DNA from: Alphaproteobacteria bacterium
GTDB lineage: Bacteria > Pseudomonadota > Alphaproteobacteria > Bin65
DNA: 64,000 bases
Assembly (NCBI GenBank): GCA_022819985.1
Contig: JAJEGH010000019.1
Coordinates: 37,187 to 101,186, forward strand
Direction of reading: 5' to 3'
How positions within the stretch are numbered: the stretch's first letter is position 1; every line of letters starts with the position of its first letter. The position numbers and the translations under genes were made by a program. Below are positions 16,385 through 25,386 of the stretch, one piece after another. Below the pieces are notes generated by a model that was not told the DNA's origin, did no database searches, and saw only the letters and a program-made list of their open reading frames with translations.

Positions 16385-17260
16385 ATGAGCGCCGCCCTCC
16401 AGTATTTTCTGGCCGGGCTCGGGATCGGCGGCATTTATGCGCTGGTTGCCATCGGCTTCCACATCATGTGGTCGTCGGCCAAGGCCGTGAACTTCGCCCA
16501 CGGCGACACGCTGATGCTGGGCGCGGTGCTCACGATCGTCTTTCTCGATCACGGCATCGCAATGCCCCTTGCGATCCTGCTGTCGATCGGCGTCGCCATC
16601 GTCTTCGGGGTCGTGCTGGAGCGGGTCGCCATCCGGCCCTTTGCCGATAACGCCGCGTCGATCGGCTGGATGCTGACGACGATCGCCATCGGCATCATGC
16701 TCGAAAGTTACGCGACCATCGAGTTCGGCGCCTTCGCCCGGCCGCTGCCGTCGCCCGGCGTCGACAAACCGATCATCATCTTCGGCGCCGGCGTTTTCAT
16801 CCAGGAACTGCTGATCCCGTTCGTCGCGGTCCTGATTGTCGTTCTGCTGGGGATCTTCCAGCGCCGGACCCAACTGGGCCGCGCCATGCGCGCCGTCGCC
16901 TTCAACCGGGTCGCGGCGGGCATCGTCGGCATCAACGTGCTGCACGTCGCGATGTTCTCCTTTGCGCTCGCCAGCGCCCTCGGCGGCCTTGCGGGCATTC
17001 TGGTCGCGCCGGTCATCCAGGCGTCGGCGACCATGGGCCTGCTGCTCGGGATCAAGGGCTTCGCGGTCGCCATCATCGGTGGAATCACCAGCGCCCCCGG
17101 CGTCGTGATCGCCGGGCTGCTCTACGGCATCATCGAGAAATTCGTCGACGGCTACATCAGCACCGCGGCCCGCGAAGCCGTCGGCTTCAGCCTCGTCATC
17201 ATCGTGCTGATGCTGTTCCCGCAGGGCCTGTTCGGGCGCAGGGAACTCGTCAAGGTATGA
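16385..17260 (+). CDS. ABC transporter permease, LivH type
   Basis: 291 residues, almost entirely membrane segments (8 or so). G-I-Y-A-L-V-A-I-G at the N terminus, the N-F-A-H-G-D segment after the second helix, and the coupling-helix region L-G-R-A-M-R-A-V-A are typical of LivH permeases. It pairs with the LivM half at 17257 to form the channel. The stop overlaps the next start (ATGA). Confidence 0.93.
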   Translation: MSAALQYFLAGLGIGGIYALVAIGFHIMWSSAKAVNFAHGDTLMLGAVLTIVFLDHGIAMPLAILLSIGVAIVFGVVLERVAIRPFADNAASIGWMLTTIAIGIMLESYATIEFGAFARPLPSPGVDKPIIIFGAGVFIQELLIPFVAVLIVVLLGIFQRRTQLGRAMRAVAFNRVAAGIVGINVLHVAMFSFALASALGGLAGILVAPVIQASATMGLLLGIKGFAVAIIGGITSAPGVVIAGLLYGIIEKFVDGYISTAAREAVGFSLVIIVLMLFPQGLFGRRELVKV

Positions 17261-19098
17261 GCCGGATCGCGCGCCACTTCAATCCGGCCTTCGTCGTCGC
17301 GGCGGCGATCCTCATTCTCGCGCTGCCGCACATCGCCGCCAACGAATACGAACTGCGGCTGATCACGCTTCTGCTGATCTACGCGATCATCGCGCTCGGC
17401 CTGAACGTGCTGGTCGGCCTGACCGGGCTGGTCTCCCTGGGGCAGGCCGGGCTCTACGCCATCGGCGCCTATACCGCCGCGATCCTCGCGACGCGGCTGG
17501 GCGTCGGGCTGGTGCCCGGCCTGATCCTGGGCATGGCGTTTGCCGGCGCGTTCGGCGTCCTGCTCGCCTACCCGACCGTGCGGGTGCGCGGCGTCTATCT
17601 GGCCGTCGTCACCATCGCCTTCGGCATCATCGTCGAGAATGTCGCCATCGAATGGGACAGCCTGACGGGGAGCTGGGTCGGCATATCGAACGTGCCCGCG
17701 CCGACACTGCTCGGCCTGCCGCTCGACACCAATGCCTATTTCATCGTCGTCGGCGCGAGCGCGCTGATCGCGTTTCTCGTCAATCTGAACCTGATGAATT
17801 CGCGTTTCGGCCGCGCCATGCGGGCGACCGCCCAAAGCGAAATCGCGGCCCGGTCCCTCGGCATCAACGTCGTGGCGATCCGCACCCTGGCCTTCGTCGT
17901 CTCGGCCATGGCGGCGGGCGCGGCCGGCGTCTTCTACGTCTATCTCAACAAGTATATCAGCCCGGATATCTTCTCCTTCACCGATTCGATACGCTTCCTG
18001 CTGATGGTCATTCTCGGCGGGTCGGGGACCGCGCTCGGCCCTGTGGTCGGCGCGTCGATCATGACCTACCTGCCGGAATACCTGCAGGCCTTCGGCCCCT
18101 GGCAGGCGTTCGCCTACGGCCTGCTGCTGGCCGCCGTGATGTTCTTCCTGCCGCGCGGGATCGTCGGATCGGTCGAGCACTTCCTGTCGGGCCGCATGGC
18201 CGAAGCGAGACCGGACACCGTGCGCGAGGAGCGCCCCCGCCTCGCCGATATCGTCGCCGTCGATCCGGCGGACGGTTCGGCCTGCCTCGACGCAAGGGGC
18301 GTCTCGGTCGCCTTCGGCGGGCTCGTCGCGGTCGACAAGGTCGACGAGACCGTCGACTCGGGCAAGATCCACGCGCTGATCGGGCCGAACGGCGCGGGCA
18401 AATCGACCTTCCTGAACGCGATTTCCGGGGTCTACCGGGCCGATTCCGGCAGCATCACCTTCCTCGGACGGGATACGACGCGGCTGAACAGCCATCAACT
18501 CGCCCGCCTGGGGCTGGCGCGCACCTTCCAGAATACCGAGCTGTTCTCGAACATGACCGTGCTGGAAAACGTGCTGGTCGCCTTCCACAAGGAGTACCGG
18601 TCGAACATCTTTTCGACGATTTGCCGGCTGCCGTCGTTCCGGCGGGACGAGCGGCATTTCCGGGAAGCGGCGATCGCGCTGCTCGGCTTCGTCGGCCTTT
18701 CCGCCTATGCCCACGAGAAAGCCGAGAACCTGGCGTTCGGCCATCAACGGCAACTGGAAATCGCCCGGGCGCTGGCGCTTTCGCCGAAGCTCCTGCTGCT
18801 GGACGAGCCGGCGGCCGGCCTGACCCATGCGGAGATCGAGCAGCTTATCGCGCTGGTCCGCGAACTGGCGGCGAGCGGCATCACGATCCTGATCGTCGAA
18901 CACCATGTCGAACTGATCATGGAGATTTCCGATCATGTGACGGTGCTCGACTACGGCGAACTGATCGCGTCGGGCAGCGCCGAGGAGGTGCAGACCGACC
19001 CCAAGGTGATCGAGGCCTATTTCGGCAGCCAGAGCTTCGGCGACGGGCCGGAGCCGGCAGCCGGGCCAGGGGCCGGATCCGCGGGCGGGGAGGCCTAG
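17257..19098 (+). CDS. Fused ABC permease-ATPase (LivM-LivG)
   Basis: 613 residues. Residues about 1-315 are a LivM permease (N-V-L-V-G-L-T-G-L-V-S-L-G-Q-A-G and R-F-G-R-A-M-R-A-T are the family blocks). Residues about 345-595 are a LivG ATPase with Walker A G-P-N-G-A-G-K-S-T, Q-loop R-T-F-Q-N-T, signature-region F-G-H-Q-R-Q-L-E-I-A-R-A-L and Walker B L-L-L-L-D-E-P-A-A-G-L. The signature reads A-F-G-H-Q where many relatives read S-Y-G-Q-Q. The reading frame is continuous, so this is a true fusion, a known arrangement in this family. Overlaps the LivH gene by 4 bp. Confidence 0.94.
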   Translation: MSRIARHFNPAFVVAAAILILALPHIAANEYELRLITLLLIYAIIALGLNVLVGLTGLVSLGQAGLYAIGAYTAAILATRLGVGLVPGLILGMAFAGAFGVLLAYPTVRVRGVYLAVVTIAFGIIVENVAIEWDSLTGSWVGISNVPAPTLLGLPLDTNAYFIVVGASALIAFLVNLNLMNSRFGRAMRATAQSEIAARSLGINVVAIRTLAFVVSAMAAGAAGVFYVYLNKYISPDIFSFTDSIRFLLMVILGGSGTALGPVVGASIMTYLPEYLQAFGPWQAFAYGLLLAAVMFFLPRGIVGSVEHFLSGRMAEARPDTVREERPRLADIVAVDPADGSACLDARGVSVAFGGLVAVDKVDETVDSGKIHALIGPNGAGKSTFLNAISGVYRADSGSITFLGRDTTRLNSHQLARLGLARTFQNTELFSNMTVLENVLVAFHKEYRSNIFSTICRLPSFRRDERHFREAAIALLGFVGLSAYAHEKAENLAFGHQRQLEIARALALSPKLLLLDEPAAGLTHAEIEQLIALVRELAASGITILIVEHHVELIMEISDHVTVLDYGELIASGSAEEVQTDPKVIEAYFGSQSFGDGPEPAAGPGAGSAGGEA

Positions 19099-19100
19099 CC

Positions 19101-19835
19101 GTGGCCGCCTTGCTCGAAGTGAAGAACCTGTCCGTGACCTACGGGCATGTCGAGGCGGTGCGCGACGTGTCGCTGCTGGTCGAGGAAGGCGAATATGTCT
19201 CGATCATCGGCAACAACGGCGCGGGCAAGAGTTCGACCCTCAAAGCCATCGCCGGCGTCGTGAAACCGGCGGCGGGCGAAATCGTCCTGGACGGCAAGCC
19301 GATCGCCGGCATGGCGTCCTACGACGTCGTCCGCCGCGGGCTTTCGATGGTCCCGGAAGGCCGCCTGATCTTTGCCGACCAGACCGTCGAGGACAATCTG
19401 TATCTCGGCGCCTATTCGCGGCGCGGCGGTGGCCGGTCGGCGGCCGTGTCCGAAGACCTTGAACGGATGTTCGCACTGTTCCCCATTCTCAAGGACCGGC
19501 GTCAGCAACTGGCGGGCAGCCTGTCGGGCGGAGAACAGCAGATGCTCGCCCTGTCGCGCGGCCTGCTCTCGCGGCCCCGCCTGCTCATGATCGACGAGAT
19601 GTCCCTGGGCCTCGCACCGCGGGTTCTGGAAACGCTGTTTCCGGTCATCGAAAAGCTGAACCGGGACGGCCTGGCGATCCTGCTGGTCGAGCAGCTCGCC
19701 ACGGTCGCCCTGCGCTATGCCCACAGAAGTTACGTCATGGAGGATTCGCGAATTCTTCTCAGCGGCCCGTCCGGGGAACTGGCCAGCGACGAGCGCGTCA
19801 TCGAGGCCTATCTGGGACGGCGGAAGGCGAGTTGA
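19101..19835 (+). CDS. ABC transporter ATP-binding protein, LivF type
   Basis: 244 residues with Walker A G-N-N-G-A-G-K-S-S, signature L-S-G-G-E-Q-Q-M-L-A, Walker B L-L-M-I-D-E-M-S-L-G-L-A-P and the H-loop region replaced by L-V-E-Q-L-A-T, as in LivF proteins. The GTG start at 19101 follows GGGGAGG by 7 bp and lies 2 bp after the fused gene. It completes the importer: binding protein, LivH, LivMG, LivF. Confidence 0.93.
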   Translation: MAALLEVKNLSVTYGHVEAVRDVSLLVEEGEYVSIIGNNGAGKSSTLKAIAGVVKPAAGEIVLDGKPIAGMASYDVVRRGLSMVPEGRLIFADQTVEDNLYLGAYSRRGGGRSAAVSEDLERMFALFPILKDRRQQLAGSLSGGEQQMLALSRGLLSRPRLLMIDEMSLGLAPRVLETLFPVIEKLNRDGLAILLVEQLATVALRYAHRSYVMEDSRILLSGPSGELASDERVIEAYLGRRKAS

Positions 19836-19929
19836 GAAGTGGATGGGGCCGGCCTGCTCCGCTGCGCTGCAAAGCGGCGGACGGAAGCCGATCCCCGAAC
19901 GGTTCCGGTGCCGCACGATGCACGCGGCG

Positions 19930-19976
19930 CCCTAACAGGGAAAGCCCTTAACGGGGGAAGCCCTTAACGGGGGAAG
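19930..19976. repeat. Three tandem repeats of about 16 bp upstream of the cyclase gene
   Basis: CCCTAACAGGGAAAG (19930-19944) followed by two identical CCCTTAACGGGGGAAG units (19945-19960, 19961-19976). Each unit has the CCC...GGG potential for a small hairpin. The array ends 15 bp before the cyclase ATG, directly before its ribosome site AAGGAGGAAAG. Confidence 0.92.
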
Positions 19977-19991
19977 CAAGGAGGAAAGACC

Positions 19992-20687
19992 ATGTCGCAA
20001 ATTGTCGATCTGACCCTGACGCTGGAAGACAACATGCCGGCGCACAAGCTGTTCCAGCGGCCGGTTGTCGTCCCGCATCTGACTCACGAACAGACCAAGG
20101 CGTTCAATCTGGGCGTGCCGGAGGACCGATTGACTTTCGCCACGACCTATATCGGCACCATCGACCATATCGCGACCCATGTGGACGCGTTCTATCACGT
20201 CAATCCGAACGGCGCGTCGGTCGACAAGATGCCGCTCGAGATCTTCATGGGGAAAGCTGTGTGCTGGGACATGACCCACATCCCCGATCTCGGCGATATC
20301 GACGTGGCGGACATGGAAGAAGCGGAGGCGAAGGCCGGCGTCAAGGTCGACGGCCATATCGTGCTGCTCAACACGGGCCTGCACAACCGCCACTATCCGG
20401 ACGTCAAGGTGGTCTGGAGCAACCCCGGCCTGACGGCGGAAGCGACCCACTGGCTGGCCGACCGCAACTCGACCTTCCACGGCGTCGAGGGGCCTTCGAC
20501 CGACAAGCCGTCCTGGGACGAATTCCCGAACCATCGCGTGTGCCGGGACCGGGGCATCTCCCATTACGAGTGGCTGATCAACCTCGAAGAGCTCGTCGGC
20601 AAGGGCGAGTTCATGTTTTACGGCCCGCCGCTCAAGATCAACAACGGCAGCGGCTCGCCGGTGCGGGCCTGGGCCGTCCTGGATTAA
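19992..20687 (+). CDS. Cyclase-family metal hydrolase (kynurenine-formamidase-like)
   Basis: 231 residues. The metal-binding motif D-H-I-A-T-H-V-D-A (His59, His63, Asp65) matches the H-x-G-T-H-x-D-x-P signature of the cyclase family, except that Ala replaces Gly and A-F-Y follows the Asp. Members hydrolyse amide or lactone rings (kynurenine formamidase, isatin hydrolase) with Zn2+ or Mn2+ in the cytoplasm. It sits behind the importer and before a COG0523 metal GTPase and an amidase. A role in opening an imported amide or cyclic amide is an inference. Confidence 0.88.
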   Translation: MSQIVDLTLTLEDNMPAHKLFQRPVVVPHLTHEQTKAFNLGVPEDRLTFATTYIGTIDHIATHVDAFYHVNPNGASVDKMPLEIFMGKAVCWDMTHIPDLGDIDVADMEEAEAKAGVKVDGHIVLLNTGLHNRHYPDVKVVWSNPGLTAEATHWLADRNSTFHGVEGPSTDKPSWDEFPNHRVCRDRGISHYEWLINLEELVGKGEFMFYGPPLKINNGSGSPVRAWAVLD

Positions 20688-20721
20688 GGGCTCGATTGAG
20701 GGAGGGAGTGCGCCCGCCCTT

Positions 20722-20741
20722 GCGCCGGCTTCGGCCGGCGC
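20722..20741 (+). terminator. GC-rich hairpin with TTCG loop
   Basis: GCGCCGGC-TTCG-GCCGGCGC, a perfect 8-bp stem with a stable tetraloop, 34 bp after the cyclase stop. It is not followed by a T run, so it is more likely an mRNA stabiliser or weak attenuator than a strong terminator. Confidence 0.55.
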
Positions 20742-20770
20742 GGGGGCGGGGCGTGAAAGGCTGACTGGAT

Positions 20771-21907
20771 ATGTCTGTCCGCCCGTCTGCAGTGGATGAC
20801 GATCCGCGGGTGCCGATCACGTTCGTGACCGGTTTCCTGGGCGCGGGCAAGACGACGCTCGTCAATCACGTCCTGGCCGACCCCGGCAGCGGCAAGTGCC
20901 TGGTCATCGTCAACGAGTTCGGCGAGATCGGCATCGATTCGGACCTGATCGCCCGCGCGTCGGACGACATGCTGGAGCTGACCAACGGCTGCATCTGCTG
21001 CGCCAGCAAGGACGACCTGGTCGAAACCCTCTACACGGCGTTCATGCGCCGGGTCGGCGCGCTCGAACCGCAGATCGAGTTCGACCGGGTCCTGGTCGAG
21101 ACGACCGGGATTGCCGACCCGTCGCCGCTGGCCCAGCTGCTGTATACCGACATGCAGCTCAACCTGTCCTACCGGCTGGACGCCATCGTGACCCTGGTCG
21201 ATCTGAAGCATGTCGGCGGCCAGCTGACGGCCAATGCCGAAGCGCGCAAGCAGGTGGCGATCGCCGACAAGCTGATCCTCAACAAGCGGGACCTCGTCGA
21301 TGACGGGGAGTTTCGCGCAGCCGCGAGCGCAGTAAACGGGCTCAATCCGTATTCGGTGAAGGAAATCACCACACACTCGGCGATCGGTCTCGACAGGCTG
21401 CTCGATCTCGACCTGTTCGAACCGAAGATCAGGGAGAGTTCCCTCGGCGAGTGGATCGGGATGGTCGAAGCGGCGGGGCTGTCGGGCGACGGGGCCGGAC
21501 ACGACCGCGATCACGACCACAGCCACGAGGACCACGACCACGACCACGACCACCGCCATCATGACCATGGCGACGTCTCGGCGGTCTGCATCGAAGAGGA
21601 ACATCCGCTCGACTATCACCGGCTCATGGAACTGATGGTCGAACTGACGCAGGAGTATGGCGAGGACCTGTACCGGGTGAAGGGCCTGTGCCGCTTCGTC
21701 GGTAACGACCGGCCCGTGATTCTCCAGGGCGTCCAGCAGGTTTTCAGCCCGCCGACCCATGCCGAGGGCTGGCCCGGCGGCAAGGCGCAGACGCGCCTCG
21801 TGCTGATCGGCCGGGGCCTGAAAGGCGACGATATCGAAAGACGCCTCCAGACCTGCCGTTCGGCGTCGGACACACCGGTGTTCGAACGCGGCAGGGGCTC
21901 GATCTGA
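20771..21907 (+). CDS. COG0523 (CobW/P47K/ZNG-type) metallochaperone GTPase
   Basis: 378 residues. The P-loop G-F-L-G-A-G-K-T-T-L is at 21-30, the metal motif C-I-C-C at 74-77, and guanine-specificity N-K-R-D near 175. A histidine-rich insertion (about 240-262, H-D-H-S-H then repeated H-D-H) precedes the C-terminal domain. COG0523 GTPases insert or deliver Zn, Co, Fe or Ni to client enzymes (CobW, HypB-like, nitrile-hydratase activator P47K, ZNG1). No nitrile hydratase is present, so a likely client is the neighbouring cyclase or amidohydrolase (inference). Confidence 0.92.
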   Translation: MSVRPSAVDDDPRVPITFVTGFLGAGKTTLVNHVLADPGSGKCLVIVNEFGEIGIDSDLIARASDDMLELTNGCICCASKDDLVETLYTAFMRRVGALEPQIEFDRVLVETTGIADPSPLAQLLYTDMQLNLSYRLDAIVTLVDLKHVGGQLTANAEARKQVAIADKLILNKRDLVDDGEFRAAASAVNGLNPYSVKEITTHSAIGLDRLLDLDLFEPKIRESSLGEWIGMVEAAGLSGDGAGHDRDHDHSHEDHDHDHDHRHHDHGDVSAVCIEEEHPLDYHRLMELMVELTQEYGEDLYRVKGLCRFVGNDRPVILQGVQQVFSPPTHAEGWPGGKAQTRLVLIGRGLKGDDIERRLQTCRSASDTPVFERGRGSI

Positions 21908-21938
21908 CGAGGCGATCCGCGCACGGGGGACAGGAAAG

Positions 21939-23348
21939 ATGAACGACTTCGCTTTCATGACGGCGATCGAGTTGAAGGAACTGATCGCGCGCCGGGACAT
22001 CTCGCCGGTCGACCTCGTCGGGTCGTCCCTGCAGCGGATGGAAGAGCTGGAACCCACGCTCAACTGTTTCGTCGAGACTTCGCCGGACGTGGCGCTCGAG
22101 GCGGCGCGGCAGGCCGAGAAGGCCGTGATGGCGGGCGAAGACCTCGGCCTGCTGCACGGCCTGCCGATTTCGGTCAAGGACCTGATCGCCGTGGACGGCC
22201 TGCGGCTGACCTTCGGCTCAAGGGCCATGGCGAACAATGTGGCGGCGGTCGATGCGCCCTCGGTCGACCGGGCGCGCCGGCAGGGCGCCTGCATCATCGG
22301 CAAGTCCACGACCAGCGAGTTCGGCTGCAAGGCGGTCGGCGACAGCCCGCTCACCGGGGTGACGCCCAACGCCTGGAACCTCGCCAAGACGCCCGGAGGC
22401 TCGAGCTGCGGCGCGGCGACCAGCGTCGCGGCCGGGATAACGCCCTTCGCCCTGGGTACCGACGGCGGCGGATCCGTGCGCATCCCGAGTTCGCTGAGCG
22501 GCCTGTTCGGCATCAAGGCGCAGTTCGCCCGTGTCGGGGTCTTCCCGGCCAGCGCGACGCCGACGCTGGCGCATGTCGGCCCGCTTGCGCGGACGGTGCG
22601 CGACGGGGCGCTCCTGCTCGGCGCCATCGCCGGCCACGACCGCCGCGACCCGTTCGGCGTCGCGCAGCCCGTGCCGGACTTCCTCGACGCCTGCGACCGC
22701 CCGGTCAAGGGCATGCGCCTGGCCTGGAGCCCGACGCTCGGCTACGCGCAGCCCTCCGACGAAGTCGTTGCGATTGTCGAGGACGCCGTCAAGGTCTTCG
22801 AGGATCTGGGCTGCACGGTGGACCTGATCGAACGGGTGATGGACGACGATCCGCTCGGGCTGTGGATGGCGGAGTTCTATGCCGGCGTCGGCACCCGGCT
22901 CAAGGACGTGCTCGCCGACAAGCCCGAGCTGCTCGATCCGGCGGTCGCCGAGGTTCTCGCCGGCGCGCTCGATCAGGAACTGGGCGATTACTACGCCAAG
23001 GTGTTCCAGCGCTACGACTTCCGCGAGAAGATGCGCGCCTTCTTCGAGGACTACGACCTGCTCCTGACGCCGACGCTCCCCGTGCCCGCGTTCGACGTGG
23101 GGTGCGATGCGCCGCCGGAGCTGCCGGACCGCAACATCGTGTCCTGGGTCTACTACACCTACCCGTTCAACCTGACCGGCCAGCCTGCCGCCTCGGTGCC
23201 CGCCGGATGGACCCGGGACGGCCTGCCCGTGGGCATGCAGATGGTTTCGAAGATTCTGCACGAGGAAGACATTTTCCGCGCCGCTGCGGCGTTCGAGGCC
23301 GCCAGGCCCTGGGCCGACAGGAAGCCCGAATTGGCGGTCGCGGCGTAG
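21939..23348 (+). CDS. Amidase-signature amidase
   Basis: 469 residues with the full Ser-cisSer-Lys triad: Lys80 (I-S-V-K-D-L), cis-Ser155 in T-P-G-G-S-S-C-G, and nucleophile Ser179 in G-T-D-G-G-G-S-V-R-I-P. The family hydrolyses C-N amide bonds of small amides or aminoacyl substrates. The start ATG 21939 follows GGGGGACAGGAAAG. It is the last gene of the plus-strand run from the ABC importer (cyclase, GTPase, amidase), with a converging TRAP operon 7 bp after it. Confidence 0.93.
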   Translation: MNDFAFMTAIELKELIARRDISPVDLVGSSLQRMEELEPTLNCFVETSPDVALEAARQAEKAVMAGEDLGLLHGLPISVKDLIAVDGLRLTFGSRAMANNVAAVDAPSVDRARRQGACIIGKSTTSEFGCKAVGDSPLTGVTPNAWNLAKTPGGSSCGAATSVAAGITPFALGTDGGGSVRIPSSLSGLFGIKAQFARVGVFPASATPTLAHVGPLARTVRDGALLLGAIAGHDRRDPFGVAQPVPDFLDACDRPVKGMRLAWSPTLGYAQPSDEVVAIVEDAVKVFEDLGCTVDLIERVMDDDPLGLWMAEFYAGVGTRLKDVLADKPELLDPAVAEVLAGALDQELGDYYAKVFQRYDFREKMRAFFEDYDLLLTPTLPVPAFDVGCDAPPELPDRNIVSWVYYTYPFNLTGQPAASVPAGWTRDGLPVGMQMVSKILHEEDIFRAAAAFEAARPWADRKPELAVAA

Positions 23349-23355
23349 AACCGGC

Positions 23356-24726
23356 TCAATTGAGCAGCTGCCTCGGCAGCCACATGGCGATTTCCGGAAA
23401 CGCCATAATCAGCGCCAGTCCGGTCAGCTGCAGGAGCACGAACGGAATAATGCCAAGATAAATCTGTTGAATCTTTACCTGGGGCGGAGCGACGCCCTTC
23501 ATGTAAAACAGCGCAAATCCGAACGGCGGTGTCAGGAAAGACGTCTGCAGGTTCACCGCAAGCAGTATGGCAAACCAATAGACGACATCCAGCTTGGACA
23601 CATGGCCGGCGAAGTCGAGCAACTCGACGATCGGCGCAAAGACCGGGATGACGATCAGCGTGATCTCGATCCAGTCGAAGAAAAAACCCAGGAAGAAAAC
23701 GATCGCCATCAGGATAAACAGAATGCCCCAGGAGCCGAGGCCGGCGCTGTCGACCAGACCGATGACGATGTCGTCGCCGCCGAGAGAGCGGAACGTGTAG
23801 GAAAACGCGGTCGCGCCGATAAAGATAAAGAATATCATGGCATTGGTGAGCATCGACCGCTCAACGACCTCGCGCAGCAAACTGAAGGTCAGCCGCCGGT
23901 TCAGCGCCGCGAGCAAAATGGCTCCCAATGCGCCCATCCCGGCGGCCTCGGTCGGCGTTGCCCAACCGAGGATAATCGAACCGAGGACCATGAAGATCAG
24001 GAAGATCGCCGGCAGGAATCCGCGCAGGAGAAGGCCGACCAGTTCCCGGTTGCTCGACGGGCCCAGCTCACGGGGCAGGGGCGGCGCCAGTCTGGGTCGC
24101 ACACTGCAGAGCGTCGTGATGTAAATCAGATAGAGGCCGGCCAGCAGCAGGCCCGGAAAGAAGGCCGCAACGAACAGATTGCCGACGGATCGGCCGAGAA
24201 GTTCGCCCATGATGACCAGCATGATGCTCGGCGGAATCAGCACGCCGAGCGTGCCGGAGGCCGCGATCGTCCCGGTGGCCAGGGGCGTGTTGTAATTGCG
24301 CTCCAGCATGACGGGCAGAGCCATGATGGTCATCATGACGACCGAGGCCCCGATGATTCCCGTCATTGCCGCCATGATGACGCCCATCGCGGTCACCGAA
24401 AGCGCCAGGCCTCCGGGAACCCTGTATAACAGCACCTGCAGGCAATGCAGAAGGTCTCTGGCGACGCCGCTTTTTTCGAACATCGTCCCCATGAAAATGA
24501 ACATGGGGATGGCAATGAGCACCTGGTTGTCGGCAATCCCGCCCCAGATGCGCGAGACGATATTGAAGAATTCGATCTCGGCAAATACGCCGAATCCGAT
24601 GCCGATGAAGCCGAAGCCGAGGCCGACGCCGCCCAGAATGGCTCCGACCGGGTAGCCGGTGAACAGAAGAAGGCCGAGAGCCGCGAACATGAAGAGCGGC
24701 ATGTAGTCGATAAAGAAATCGATCAT
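23356..24726 (-). CDS. TRAP transporter large permease (DctM)
   Basis: 456 residues, about 12 membrane segments. Motifs of the DctM family include P-M-F-I-F-M-G at about 65-75, the repeated G-x-I-G-A-S-V-V-M-M region and L-I-P-P-S-I-M-L-V-I-M-G. It works with the small permease and the binding protein to import an organic acid with Na+. Its start overlaps the end of the small-permease gene by 4 bp. Operon order on the minus strand: dctP (26445), dctQ (25316), dctM. Confidence 0.93.
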   Translation of the reverse strand: MIDFFIDYMPLFMFAALGLLLFTGYPVGAILGGVGLGFGFIGIGFGVFAEIEFFNIVSRIWGGIADNQVLIAIPMFIFMGTMFEKSGVARDLLHCLQVLLYRVPGGLALSVTAMGVIMAAMTGIIGASVVMMTIMALPVMLERNYNTPLATGTIAASGTLGVLIPPSIMLVIMGELLGRSVGNLFVAAFFPGLLLAGLYLIYITTLCSVRPRLAPPLPRELGPSSNRELVGLLLRGFLPAIFLIFMVLGSIILGWATPTEAAGMGALGAILLAALNRRLTFSLLREVVERSMLTNAMIFFIFIGATAFSYTFRSLGGDDIVIGLVDSAGLGSWGILFILMAIVFFLGFFFDWIEITLIVIPVFAPIVELLDFAGHVSKLDVVYWFAILLAVNLQTSFLTPPFGFALFYMKGVAPPQVKIQQIYLGIIPFVLLQLTGLALIMAFPEIAMWLPRQLLN

Positions 24727-25316
24727 AGCAGCTCTCTCGTCGGGCTCGTTTCCGGCTCTTTACCGGCCGTCTCGGGGATAACCGATGAACCGAACAGCTC
24801 GACGAACTTGCGCAGAAACACGCTGACCGCCGCCAGGAAGATGAACACAATTCCTATTGGCAGAAAGGCTTTGATAATCCAGCGGTGGGGCAATCCGGTT
24901 GCCGAATCCGACATTTCTCCCAGGTTCCAGGATTTCTCCCACCAGTCGATGCCGTGATAGAAAACGATCACGCAATATGGAATGAGAAAGAACAGGCAAC
25001 CCAGCAACTCGATCCACAGCTGCGCCTTGCGCGGGAGTCGTTCATGCACGATTTCGATGCGCACATGAGTGTCCTTCATATACCCCCACCCGATGCACAA
25101 CAGGAACAGGACGGCATGCAGGTGCCATTCCAGTTCCTGCAGCTTGGTCGAGCCGAGAACGAGAAACCGGCGTGTGACCACGTCGAAGGCAATGACCACT
25201 ATCAGCAGTACGCTCAGCCATGCCACCACCGAGCCGACAATACTGACAAAGCGGCCGAGTCGATCGCTGAAGTTGTACAGAATCAACATGCGTTCACGGA
25301 GGTTACTACGGCGCAA
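24723..25316 (-). CDS. TRAP transporter small permease (DctQ)
   Basis: 197 residues with four membrane segments (about 25-45, 60-80, 100-120, 150-170) and the DctQ pattern R-R-F, E-L-E-W-H, H-V-R-I-E-I. I take the TTG at 25316 because GGAG stands 7 bp before it; the alternative ATG at 25289 has no ribosome site. That GGAG lies in the 3' arm of a strong hairpin (25322-25356). If the ATG is used instead the protein is 9 residues shorter and otherwise unchanged. Confidence 0.85.
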   Translation of the reverse strand: MRRSNLRERMLILYNFSDRLGRFVSIVGSVVAWLSVLLIVVIAFDVVTRRFLVLGSTKLQELEWHLHAVLFLLCIGWGYMKDTHVRIEIVHERLPRKAQLWIELLGCLFFLIPYCVIVFYHGIDWWEKSWNLGEMSDSATGLPHRWIIKAFLPIGIVFIFLAAVSVFLRKFVELFGSSVIPETAGKEPETSPTRELL

Positions 25317-25321
25317 ATAGT

Positions 25322-25356
25322 TGCTCCGTGCGCTAAACGCAGTAGCGCACGGAGCA
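25322..25356 (-). promoter_or_regulatory. Intercistronic hairpin between dctP and dctQ
   Basis: TGCTCCGTGCGCT (25322-25334) and its exact complement (25344-25356) form a 13-bp stem with a 9-base loop, no mismatch. On the transcribed minus strand the second arm contains the GGAG that would serve the TTG start of dctQ. It may limit permease synthesis relative to binding protein, or stabilise the dctP message. Confidence 0.75.
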
Positions 25357-25386
25357 GGATTCTACCGCACTGAACCGGCCTGGGGT

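Noticed and set aside
17257..19098. LivM-LivG fusion as a novel protein
   Set aside because: Such permease-ATPase fusions are known and frequent in this family, so I list it as a feature only.
21501..21563. Histidine-rich insertion as a sign of a nickel protein only
   Set aside because: His-rich loops occur in COG0523 proteins for Zn, Co and Ni; metal identity cannot be decided.
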